A stretch of DNA of 64,000 nucleotides, from assembly GCF_000816105.1 (NCBI RefSeq), contig NZ_CP007140.1:1328388-1392387 (forward strand), in the 5' to 3' direction. The notes under the pieces are model-generated. The model worked only from the letters and a program-made list of their open reading frames with translations. It made no database searches and was not told the origin of the DNA. Shown piece by piece: positions 34,026 to 40,863 of this stretch. Every line of letters begins with the position of its first letter. The stretch's first letter is position 1. The position numbers and the translations under genes were made by a program. The stretch is from Thermococcus guaymasensis DSM 11113 (lineage in GTDB: Archaea > Methanobacteriota_B > Thermococci > Thermococcales > Thermococcaceae).

Positions 34026-34694
34026 TCAGTCGAGCATCGCCAGTATCTTATCAACCTCGTTCGATACCTCGACATCGAAGAGGTGTATCGTCGGCAGGAG
34101 CCACCAGAGGCGGTAGTTGTGGGCGTCGTCTTCCTCGCCGTAGTACTGGAAGACGAACCTTCCAAAGCCGGTCATGTCGCGGTGGACGTCCCTGACGGCC
34201 CTGAGGACGCGTCTAACTTTCGGCGGGTACTCCTCGAACGGCAGTGGGATGCCCTTCACGAAGACCCTGTCCTTGAAGAAGTCCGTCGTAAGGCCGACGC
34301 TCCCAACGTGCTTTTCGAGCTGGTTGAACTTCTTCCCAGTCCAGAAGCGGTGCAGGATTATCCTTGGATCCTCCTTGGCGAGCGGGTAGTTGCCTTCCTC
34401 CGTGTCAAGCCAGAACTCAAGGTATGGCCGGCCGCGCTCGATGACTATCCTCGCAAGGAGCCTCGCGTTCTTTGGAATCTCTTTCTGGGTCTCACTGATG
34501 TGGTATTCCCTGCCTTTCTCAGTGTAAGTCTCACCTTCCTCGCGGGTTCCAGTCCTTGAGACGAAATAGGCCTCCTTTCCGTCTATCGTCCCGAGGTGCA
34601 GGTCGTAACCCCATGCCTTCAAGTCTTTGAACTTGAACCTCCTCTCCGCCGGAACGACTCCAGTGTTCTCGACTATGTAGTACCCCTCGAGCAT
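34026..34694 (-). CDS. Protein of unknown function
   Basis: A 222-residue soluble protein starting MLEGYYIVENTGVVPAERRF. It is rich in aromatic and charged residues (GKEAYFVSRTGTREEGE, ARIVIERGRPYLEFWLDTE, DVHRDMTGFGRFVFQYYGEE), probably beta-rich. No known family recognised. ATG 34694 is preferred (TTTGGTGATCAAA upstream), with a TATA box around 34730 (GATTTAAACC is close on the plus strand). Reads as a genuine gene from codon pattern and length. Confidence 0.72.
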   Translation of the reverse strand: MLEGYYIVENTGVVPAERRFKFKDLKAWGYDLHLGTIDGKEAYFVSRTGTREEGETYTEKGREYHISETQKEIPKNARLLARIVIERGRPYLEFWLDTEEGNYPLAKEDPRIILHRFWTGKKFNQLEKHVGSVGLTTDFFKDRVFVKGIPLPFEEYPPKVRRVLRAVRDVHRDMTGFGRFVFQYYGEEDDAHNYRLWWLLPTIHLFDVEVSNEVDKILAMLD

Positions 34695-34815
34695 TTTGAT
34701 CACCAAACGTTATTAAAATCCTCCCCAGATTTAAACCTTTCTCTCGCATGGGTGGCAAAAGGGTATCCTAGTAAAGAATTTTCAAAAGATGTCGGAGTAG
34801 AGCTGCAGTTGCTCA

Positions 34816-35280
34816 TTATCCATCCAATATTATAAGCTCTATTTCTACCCTTGTCTCAGGGTTTCTCAGGAGTTCCACTATCCTGCGATCTATATCTTTT
34901 GCCGCCTTATTCGCCCTTATTGCGAGCGTTCTCGCGTCAATGTAGTCACTCTTTCTAACGACCACTGAATATGGGTGGTCAAGAATCAGTTCAGGGCTTC
35001 CCTCTGCTAGTACCTCATCGCTCAGTTCGCCAACCCGTATCCGTATAAGGAGCTTTCGGCCTTTCCGGAGGGCCTTTTTGAAGTCCTCACTGAGGTCGTT
35101 TATCCCCTTATCAGCCTCGATGCAGAGTATGCAGTCCCCTCGGGGAGTGAGGTAGTCCTCCTTCGTAAACTCCAGAGTGGACTTGTGGGTCGCCCTGACG
35201 TTCTCGTGGCCCCTGCACCGTATGACCTCAACGAGCCTATTCCCCCGGGACGATGTGGTGTTCTCGACATCTCGCCTCAT
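34816..35280 (-). CDS. DUF371 family protein
   Basis: A 154-residue protein with the DUF371 signature VIRCRGHENVRATHKSTLEFTKEDYL split across RGHENV and THKSTLEFTKEDYLTPRGDC, followed by CIEADKGINDLSEDFK. Archaeal family of unknown function. The ATG at 35280 lies 44 bases inside the thymidine kinase gene; a later start around 35230 is possible because the first 16 residues are not part of the domain. Confidence 0.8.
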   Translation of the reverse strand: MRRDVENTTSSRGNRLVEVIRCRGHENVRATHKSTLEFTKEDYLTPRGDCILCIEADKGINDLSEDFKKALRKGRKLLIRIRVGELSDEVLAEGSPELILDHPYSVVVRKSDYIDARTLAIRANKAAKDIDRRIVELLRNPETRVEIELIILDG

Positions 35281-35821
35281 AACTCTCCCTCCCACCGACC
35301 TGAATAACCGGCGAGTTCTTTGGTGCAGGCATTCCGTCAATAAGCCTCTGGCTCCTTGTGGCGGGCTTTCCGCAGACAGTGCAGACAGCTGTTAGATAGA
35401 TTATGTTATCTGCCCTCACAAGCAGTTCTTTTGTAACTGGGAAGGGATCCCCCTTGAAATCCAGGTTGAGGCCGGAGGCTATGACGTAGACACCTTTGTC
35501 TGCCAGCCTGTTGAGCACGTCCACGATCTCAATGGGGAAGAACTGAACCTCATCGACTCCAATCACCTCAAAACCTTCCCGGAGCGTTATTTCCTCGATT
35601 TGTCTCACTCCTTCCCCGTTTGTAGGGACAACAAAGGCATCATACCTGAGTCCGTTGTGCGCAACAACTTCCTCCGCTGAATACCTTGTGTCTATAGCGG
35701 GCTTGAAGAGGGCCACCCGCCTCTTTGCAAAGGCCTGCCGCTCGATCCTCTTTATCAGCTCCGTTGTTTTCCCTGCAAACATCGGCCCAGTAATGACCTC
35801 CAAGAACCCACCTGGATGCAT
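35237..35821 (-). CDS. tdk: Thymidine kinase (type II)
   Basis: A 194-residue enzyme that phosphorylates thymidine with ATP. Walker A ITGPMFAGKTTELI, Walker B VIGVDEVQFF, lasso region TAVCTVCGKPATRSQRLIDG and zinc ligands CTVC with YEARCREHH. ATG 35821 (MHPGGFLEVITGPMF) is chosen over a longer frame. Cytoplasmic nucleotide salvage. Confidence 0.95.
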   Translation of the reverse strand: MHPGGFLEVITGPMFAGKTTELIKRIERQAFAKRRVALFKPAIDTRYSAEEVVAHNGLRYDAFVVPTNGEGVRQIEEITLREGFEVIGVDEVQFFPIEIVDVLNRLADKGVYVIASGLNLDFKGDPFPVTKELLVRADNIIYLTAVCTVCGKPATRSQRLIDGMPAPKNSPVIQVGGRESYEARCREHHIVPGE

Positions 35822-35860
35822 TGATAACACCGGAGAAAAATAGGGGGCAAAGTTAAAACG

Positions 35861-36289
35861 TTACCGTTCCGCTTTCTTCACTATGAGTTTGACGCCGTCA
35901 ACACCAGTGACCTCCACGGGGTCCCCGACCTGAAGCTCCTCCTCGCTGAGCGCTATCCACCTGTCCCCCTCAAGCTCGACGAGGTAGTGATCCTCCGCTA
36001 CCTTAACGACCTTGCCCCTCTTGCCCATCGGGTCGAAGGTATACTTCTTCTCCCTTTTTCCGATGTCCTCAACGTCCCGCCGTATGTACCTGCCAACAAG
36101 GATGTACGAGATCACTGCGGCTATCAGTGATATGACAAAGCTCTCGGTGAAGTTCACCCCAAAGCCCAGGAGCAGGCCGAGGGTGGCGAAGGTCACACCT
36201 ATGGGGGTTATGAAGGCCGTGACCATCATGTCGAGGAGGATTATAAGCAGGCCCAAAATTAGAAGGGAAACTGCGAGGGCCGTGCTCAT
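35861..36289 (-). CDS. NfeD-like protein, partner of the stomatin
   Basis: A 142-residue protein: N-terminal transmembrane region ([23 protein letters not shown], then [19 protein letters not shown]) and a C-terminal OB-fold ([42 protein letters not shown]). This is the short NfeD form without the N-terminal ClpP-like protease. It starts seven bases after the stomatin stop, the usual conserved pair. Confidence 0.88.
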   Translation of the reverse strand: MSTALAVSLLILGLLIILLDMMVTAFITPIGVTFATLGLLLGFGVNFTESFVISLIAAVISYILVGRYIRRDVEDIGKREKKYTFDPMGKRGKVVKVAEDHYLVELEGDRWIALSEEELQVGDPVEVTGVDGVKLIVKKAER

Positions 36290-36295
36290 AAGCCC

Positions 36296-37252
36296 TCACT
36301 CCGTCAGGTTTTTGAGCTTCTCAACGTCTTCGTTCTCCGAGCTGGAGCCGGGGTTGTTCTCAGTATCCTCTGGTGGCTTGGGCGGTTTTGGAAGTGGTGT
36401 GTCCTTGACCTTCTGGAGGACGCGGAGGAGCCCGATCAGGGCCTCGGTATCGTATGGGACTATGAGGTTCCCGTATTTGGCGAGATCCGGCAGCTTCTCG
36501 ATGTACTGGAGCGTGAGATATTTCTCATCCGCCATCTTGAGGGCCTCAAGGACCTTCTTTATGGCCTGTGCCTGACCCTCGGCGATGAGTATCTGCCTCT
36601 GCTTCTCACCCTCCGCCTTCAGAATGGCGGCCTGCTTCTGCCCCTCGGCTTCCCTTATGGCGGACTCTTTCTTACCCTCGGCGATGAGTATCATGGCCCT
36701 CTTCTCACGCTCAGCAGTCATCTGCTTGGCCATCGCCTCCTGGATGTCCTTCGGCGGGTCTATGCGCTGGATCTCAACGCGGGTTATCTTCACACCCCAG
36801 CGGTCGGTTATCTTGTCGAGCTCTTCCCTAAGGCGGGCGTTGATTATGTCCCTCCCGCTCAGGGTCTCGTCGAGCTCCATCTCACCTATGATGGCACGCA
36901 GGTTGGTCTGGGCGAGCTTGATAATCGCCATGAGGAAGTTGCTGACGTTGTAAGCAGCCTTTACAGGGTCAATGATCTGGTAGTAAACGACTGCATCGAC
37001 GGTGACGACGACGTTATCCTTACAGATGACCTCCTGCGGCGGGACGTCTATGACGTGTTCGCGCATATCTACCTTTTTGACCCGCTCCATGAATGGTATT
37101 ATGAAGTGTATTCCAGGGTCGAGTATCCTGTTGAACTTTCCAAGCCTCTCGACGAGACCCTTCTCATACGGGCGGATAACTTTAACTCCGAGGAGCAGTA
37201 GCAAAAGTAGAAAACCGCCAATTACCACCAAGGCAACTACGGCAAAGCTCAT
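36296..37252 (-). CDS. Stomatin-like SPFH/band 7 membrane protein
   Basis: A 318-residue protein: N-terminal membrane helix (VVALVVIGGFLLLLLLLGV), SPFH domain (GLVERLGKFNRILDPGIHFIIPF, DNVVVTVDAVVYYQI, RAIIGEMELDETLSGRD), an Ala/Glu/Lys-rich helical segment with repeated EGxKQ units, and a Pro/Glu tail. Oligomeric scaffold at the cytoplasmic face of the membrane, paired with NfeD; in Pyrococcus the stomatin is cut by its NfeD-type protease. ATG 37252; TATA CTTTATAAGA near 37295-37304. Confidence 0.93.
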   Translation of the reverse strand: MSFAVVALVVIGGFLLLLLLLGVKVIRPYEKGLVERLGKFNRILDPGIHFIIPFMERVKKVDMREHVIDVPPQEVICKDNVVVTVDAVVYYQIIDPVKAAYNVSNFLMAIIKLAQTNLRAIIGEMELDETLSGRDIINARLREELDKITDRWGVKITRVEIQRIDPPKDIQEAMAKQMTAEREKRAMILIAEGKKESAIREAEGQKQAAILKAEGEKQRQILIAEGQAQAIKKVLEALKMADEKYLTLQYIEKLPDLAKYGNLIVPYDTEALIGLLRVLQKVKDTPLPKPPKPPEDTENNPGSSSENEDVEKLKNLTE

Positions 37253-37423
37253 TACTATCTCCTCCGGTTGGTTTTCACACCGAAATAAGTGAAAGTTCTT
37301 ATAAAGATTTCTATTGGAGAAAACAACTGTATCAGGTAAGAAATTGTGGGGAGAACTAAAACAAAAACCTGCCCAGAAAGCCACCAGGCGAGAAAATTGG
37401 AAAGGAAGGGGAAATCCTAACAG

Positions 37424-38743
37424 CTATGCTCCGTTTTCCCTCTTTATGCTGTGCACGAGAACCTTTAATCTTTCCATGAAGTCCTCGCTCACTGGGAGGT
37501 TCTCCTTGATGAGAAGCTCCACAGTGTTCATCGCATTCGTCAAATCAGGCAAGTTCTGCACCGTGTAGAACTTGAGGTCGTTGAGCGTGTTCAAAAGCTC
37601 CGCCTTCCTGTTGAGCTCGGCGTAAGCTAAAGCCAGCTTGCCGAGCGTCTCAACCACGAGCCTCCTGTTCCTCAGTGTCTCCTCGGGTGTGGTGCTCTTT
37701 TTGAGGGCCTGAACGCTCTTTGAGAGGGTCTTCTTGAGCTCCTCAACTTCCTTCTCCAGCTCGGCCTTCTTCTTTTCCACTTCCTCAAGCTTTTCCAAGT
37801 CCCTCAGGAACTCATCCACACTCTGGTACCGCTCCTCCTTCCTCTTCGCGAGTAACTTCTTGAAAATACCGTCGTACTTCGCAAGCGCTGGATTAATCTT
37901 TGAGGGTGGCGTGAAGCGGTAGCTCTCATCGGTTATTTTGCCGAAGACCTCCTCGTAGGTGTGGCCTTCAAAGGGAAGCTTTCCGGTTAACAGCTCGTAG
38001 AAGGTAACGCCCAGCTGCCAGATGTCGGTTCTCCCATCGGTATGCCCGTACTTACCCGGCATTAAATGCTCTGGCGCCGCGTAGAGTGGTGTATAACCCA
38101 TAACGCTCCTGCCAGAGCTCATCGTTCCGATTTTTGCAAGACCCCAGTCGGTAATCTTTGGCGTTAAATCGGACTTCAGAAGGATGTTGAGTGGCTTCAA
38201 ATCGCGGTGATAGATGCCCTTTGAATGCGCGTGTTTAAGGCCTTCAGCAATGCCCCGGATGAGCTTTAAGGCGGTCTTCTCGTCCACTGGCTTCGGATAG
38301 CCTCCCAGATCCCTGACGGTTTTTCCATCGACGTTAACACCCTCAACGAACTCCATCTCAAGGTAGGGAACTGGAAGGATGTCCACGTCATACAAGCGAA
38401 CGATGTTCGGATGGTCGAGTTGCAACCATGCCGTGATTTCTTTGAGGAATGTTTTGCTCGTCCTCTCATCAATGCGCGGGATTTTGAGGGCGACAATTTT
38501 GCCATCTTTCTTGCGTTTGGCCTTGAAAACCTTGGCGAAGCCGCCTTCACCAAGGAATTCGAGGGGTTCGTATTTATCCAAGAGCTCGGGCGGAAAGCCC
38601 GGGACTGGGAGTTCTTGGTGGGCGGGATTCCTCGCTGGCACCGCCGGTTCTTCAGGTCTTTTGGCCTCTATCGGTGCCGGTGCTGGCTCTGGCTTATTTC
38701 TGGATTTTCCGCCTCTAGCTTTCGCCACAACACCACCTATCAA
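37424..38743 (-). CDS. Eukaryote-like Ser/Thr protein kinase, cytoplasmic part of a membrane-anchored receptor
   Basis: A Hanks-type kinase: LGEGGFAKVFKAKRK (Gly loop), IVALKI (ATP lysine), HRDLKPLNILL (catalytic loop), ITDWGLA (DWG in place of DFG), YAAPEHLMPG and DIWQLGVTFYELLTG. A coiled-coil (LEKLEEVEKKKAELEKEVEEL) and a helical tail follow. The open frame continues upstream through a transmembrane helix (NPLYIAGALIGLLLIGG) and a heptad stalk, with no ATG or GTG before the TTG at 38743. The natural start therefore lies in the frameshifted segment 38744-39298. The catalytic domain is intact. Confidence 0.85.
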   Translation of the reverse strand: MIGGVVAKARGGKSRNKPEPAPAPIEAKRPEEPAVPARNPAHQELPVPGFPPELLDKYEPLEFLGEGGFAKVFKAKRKKDGKIVALKIPRIDERTSKTFLKEITAWLQLDHPNIVRLYDVDILPVPYLEMEFVEGVNVDGKTVRDLGGYPKPVDEKTALKLIRGIAEGLKHAHSKGIYHRDLKPLNILLKSDLTPKITDWGLAKIGTMSSGRSVMGYTPLYAAPEHLMPGKYGHTDGRTDIWQLGVTFYELLTGKLPFEGHTYEEVFGKITDESYRFTPPSKINPALAKYDGIFKKLLAKRKEERYQSVDEFLRDLEKLEEVEKKKAELEKEVEELKKTLSKSVQALKKSTTPEETLRNRRLVVETLGKLALAYAELNRKAELLNTLNDLKFYTVQNLPDLTNAMNTVELLIKENLPVSEDFMERLKVLVHSIKRENGA

Positions 38744-39298
38744 GAGGAGTCCGATTAGTGCTCCTGCGATGTAGAGGGGGTTAATTCCACTGCTGGGATA
38801 TTGAGTCTTTACTTCCGCATTTGTGTCTTGGATCTGAGCGTTGGTGTCATGTATCTCTGCGTTGGTGCCGTGGACTTCTGCGTTCGTTGATTCTACTTGA
38901 GCGTTGGTATTCTTGATTTGGGCGTTTGAGTCTTGGCAGAAGTCACAACCCGGAAGGTTTCCATCCGGCGGAAGCCGAAGAACCAGACGTCACCATTACC
39001 AGCGCCGAAGCTGGTAATGTAGCCTGCCACTATGATATCCCGTTTGGAGCGATGGCAACTGCATCACCACCAACGTTTTTTGCCCAAATAACGTTTCCAT
39101 TTGCATCAAGTCGCATCGTGAAAGAACCTGTAACAATGATATCCCCGTTTTCAGCTATTGCAACCGCGTAAGCCTCAGCATCCCCGTCCCTGCCGTAACT
39201 CTTAACCCACCACGCCCGGGGCTTTCGTTAGCCTTGGCGAGCGGCAGGAGAACCGCAGTCAGCACGATGACTGTCAGGAGCAACGATGCACGCTTCAT
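38744..39298 (-). pseudogene. Frameshifted extracellular N-terminus of the receptor kinase
   Basis: Reading minus from ATG 39298 (GGTGGTGCT before it): a signal peptide (MKRASLLLTVIVLTAVLL), then SPG. A one-base loss near 39213-39221 shifts the frame to WWVKSYGRDGDAEAYAVAIA and ENGDIIVTGSFTMRLDANGN. Another one-base loss near 39039-39042 (GGGAT for expected GGGGAT) shifts to DIIVAGYITSFGAGNGDVWF. A third near 38966-38972 joins PDGNLPGCDFCQDSNAQ, which is in frame with the stalk, membrane helix and kinase. The repeats look like propeller blades used as a sensor. Three separate lesions mean decay, or a low-quality stretch of sequence. Confidence 0.78.
38801..38926 (-). repeat. Six tandem 21-bp units encoding a heptad stalk
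   Basis: Six units spaced exactly 21 bases (GCGTT or GCATT at 38817, 38838, 38859, 38880, 38901 and 38922 on the plus strand). Translated on the minus strand they read NAQIKNT, NAQVEST, NAEVHGT, NAEIHDT, NAQIQDT and NAEVKTQ. This heptad pattern between the propeller and the membrane helix should form a rod or coiled-coil spacer whose length could vary by slippage. Confidence 0.8.
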
Positions 39299-39314
39299 AG
39301 CACCACCCGGCCTA

Positions 39315-40658
39315 CTACGGCACTTCAGGATAAGAGGTTTTCGGCTTCCTGATGATGTCCTCAAGATCGCTTAGGTCGTAAGCCCCCGCTGGCTTCCTCC
39401 CCCTTATCTCCCTCGCCACGAGGTAGAGGTGGATTCTCTTTTTCGTCCCGAGGGCTTTTGCCTTCTCCCCCAACCACTCAAGCTCTCTCCTTGCCTCTTT
39501 CCCGCTCAGCGTCTCCCACTTGGCCTCGAAGAGGGCTACGTCCTCCTCCCCAACCGCCACAACGTCTATCTCGAAGGAGTCCCTTCCCTTCTCCCTGCCC
39601 TTGAACTTGCCCCAGACCTTGCCGGTCGAGAGCACCTCGAAGGGAACCACCCTCGGAGCCAAGAGCTCCACGAGGGCCTCGAACTTCCTGCCGATGTAGG
39701 AGTTGAACTCCCCCCCGTCGAACCTCAGTTCGCCGCGCTCAAGCTTTGAGTAGTTCCGCCAGAGGAAGCGGAACCAGAACTCAACGAGGTTCTGGGCTAT
39801 GTAGTACCGGTTCCTCCCCCTGCCGAAGGCGTCCTTCCTCTTGGTTATCAGCTCGTAGTCCCGCTCAAGCGAGTGCAGGTACTTGGTCAGGCTCGTGCTC
39901 TTCACCGAGAGGTGCGACGCTATCTCCCCGAGGGTGTGTTTGCCCTCGCTTATCGCCTGAAGGATGCTGAAGTAAGTCCTGTATTCCTTTCCAAGCTCTT
40001 CTTTGAGCATCATCATGACCTCGGGGAACATCGGGTATGGCTCCTCGAAGAAGAGCATCCTGATGAAGTCCTCGACCGGGAGGCGGAAGCGCTCAAGCGT
40101 CTCGTAGTACTTTGGCAGGCCTCCGAAGACCGACCACATCACCACTGCATCTTCAATGCCGTAGCCTAAATCCTTCATAATCTCTAAAACCGTCCCGAAG
40201 TCCAGCTCCCTGAGCTTTATTACGAAGTCGAACCTCCCGTAGAGGGGGCTTGAGTAATCCTCGATGAGCTTCTTGCTCATAGCTATGAGCGAACCGGTGA
40301 CGACGAGCTTGGCCTCACGGTATTTGTCGAGGAGCCTCTGGAGGTCGTAGAGGAAGGCCGGGTTCACCTTCAGGACGTTCTGGAGCTCGTCTATGAAGAC
40401 CGTTTCCCCCTCCCTTAGGAGAAACTCCACTATCTCCTTCATCGAGGTCAGTTCGGGGATGTAGCGCCTCTCCCTTACCTCCTCTATCCAGTCACGGCAT
40501 ATTAAGGCCTCGCTCTTCTCCGCCGGGACGAAGAGCGTTATCGGGTTGAGGGCTTCCTCAACAAGCCTCGTTTTGCCCACCCGTCTCCTGCCTATAATCG
40601 CTATCCTCTTCGCCTTTCTCAGGAGTTCGATCTCGCGCTCCCTGTCGTAGAACCTCAT
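39315..40658 (-). CDS. Archaeal AAA-like ATPase with winged-helix and DUF234-like C-terminus
   Basis: A 447-residue protein: P-loop IIGRRRVGKTRLVEEAL, Walker B ETVFIDELQNV, arginine region VTGSLIAMSKKLIE, then a winged-helix segment (SEGKHTLGEIASHLSVKSTSLTKYLHSLERD) and a C-terminal DUF234-type nuclease-like domain (FEIDVVAVGEEDVALFEAKWE, a D...E-x-K pattern). Common mobile-prone family in Thermococcales. Two tandem operator-like palindromes lie in its leader (40663-40693), suggesting autoregulation through the wHTH. Its stop lies 17 bases before the kinase start. Confidence 0.9.
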   Translation of the reverse strand: MRFYDREREIELLRKAKRIAIIGRRRVGKTRLVEEALNPITLFVPAEKSEALICRDWIEEVRERRYIPELTSMKEIVEFLLREGETVFIDELQNVLKVNPAFLYDLQRLLDKYREAKLVVTGSLIAMSKKLIEDYSSPLYGRFDFVIKLRELDFGTVLEIMKDLGYGIEDAVVMWSVFGGLPKYYETLERFRLPVEDFIRMLFFEEPYPMFPEVMMMLKEELGKEYRTYFSILQAISEGKHTLGEIASHLSVKSTSLTKYLHSLERDYELITKRKDAFGRGRNRYYIAQNLVEFWFRFLWRNYSKLERGELRFDGGEFNSYIGRKFEALVELLAPRVVPFEVLSTGKVWGKFKGREKGRDSFEIDVVAVGEEDVALFEAKWETLSGKEARRELEWLGEKAKALGTKKRIHLYLVAREIRGRKPAGAYDLSDLEDIIRKPKTSYPEVP

Positions 40659-40662
40659 AGTT

Positions 40663-40693
40663 ATACCCCACAGGTATTATACCCGTCAGGTAT
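40663..40693. promoter_or_regulatory. Two tandem palindromes (ATACC-N5-GGTAT type), operator of the ATPase gene
   Basis: Plus strand: ATACCCCACAGGTAT at 40663-40677 and ATACCCGTCAGGTAT at 40679-40693, period 16. Each is an inverted repeat (ATACC/GGTAT). They fill the space between the ATPase TATA region (CCTTTTTATACC on the minus strand) and its ATG, so binding would block transcription. Confidence 0.65.
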
Positions 40694-40765
40694 AAAAAGG
40701 TTTTGAGTTTCATGCACTTACCGGTCGAGAATCAGCAAGTGTTTATAAACAGGTGGCGATCATCA

Positions 40766-40794
40766 TTCGGCAAGACTTTATAAACCTTGCCGAA
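40766..40794. promoter_or_regulatory. Nine-base inverted repeat enclosing a TATA box
   Basis: Arms TTCGGCAAG (40766-40774) and CTTGCCGAA (40786-40794) are perfect inverse complements around ACTTTATAAAC, which contains a TATA box. The same TATA-like word TTTATAAAC appears at 40742 and 40823 as well. The last one is properly placed for the gene at 40864; the palindrome may hold an operator, or may be a second regulated promoter. Confidence 0.5.
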
Positions 40795-40863
40795 CGGCGT
40801 TCCGCAAGGCCGACCAATCGCCTTTATAAACCCCCTCGCCTTTCCCGCCTCAGGTGAGAGAAA

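Noticed and set aside
37253-37423. A CRISPR-like or leader sequence between stomatin and kinase genes
   Set aside because: No repeated units; it holds the stomatin promoter and unremarkable AT-rich sequence.
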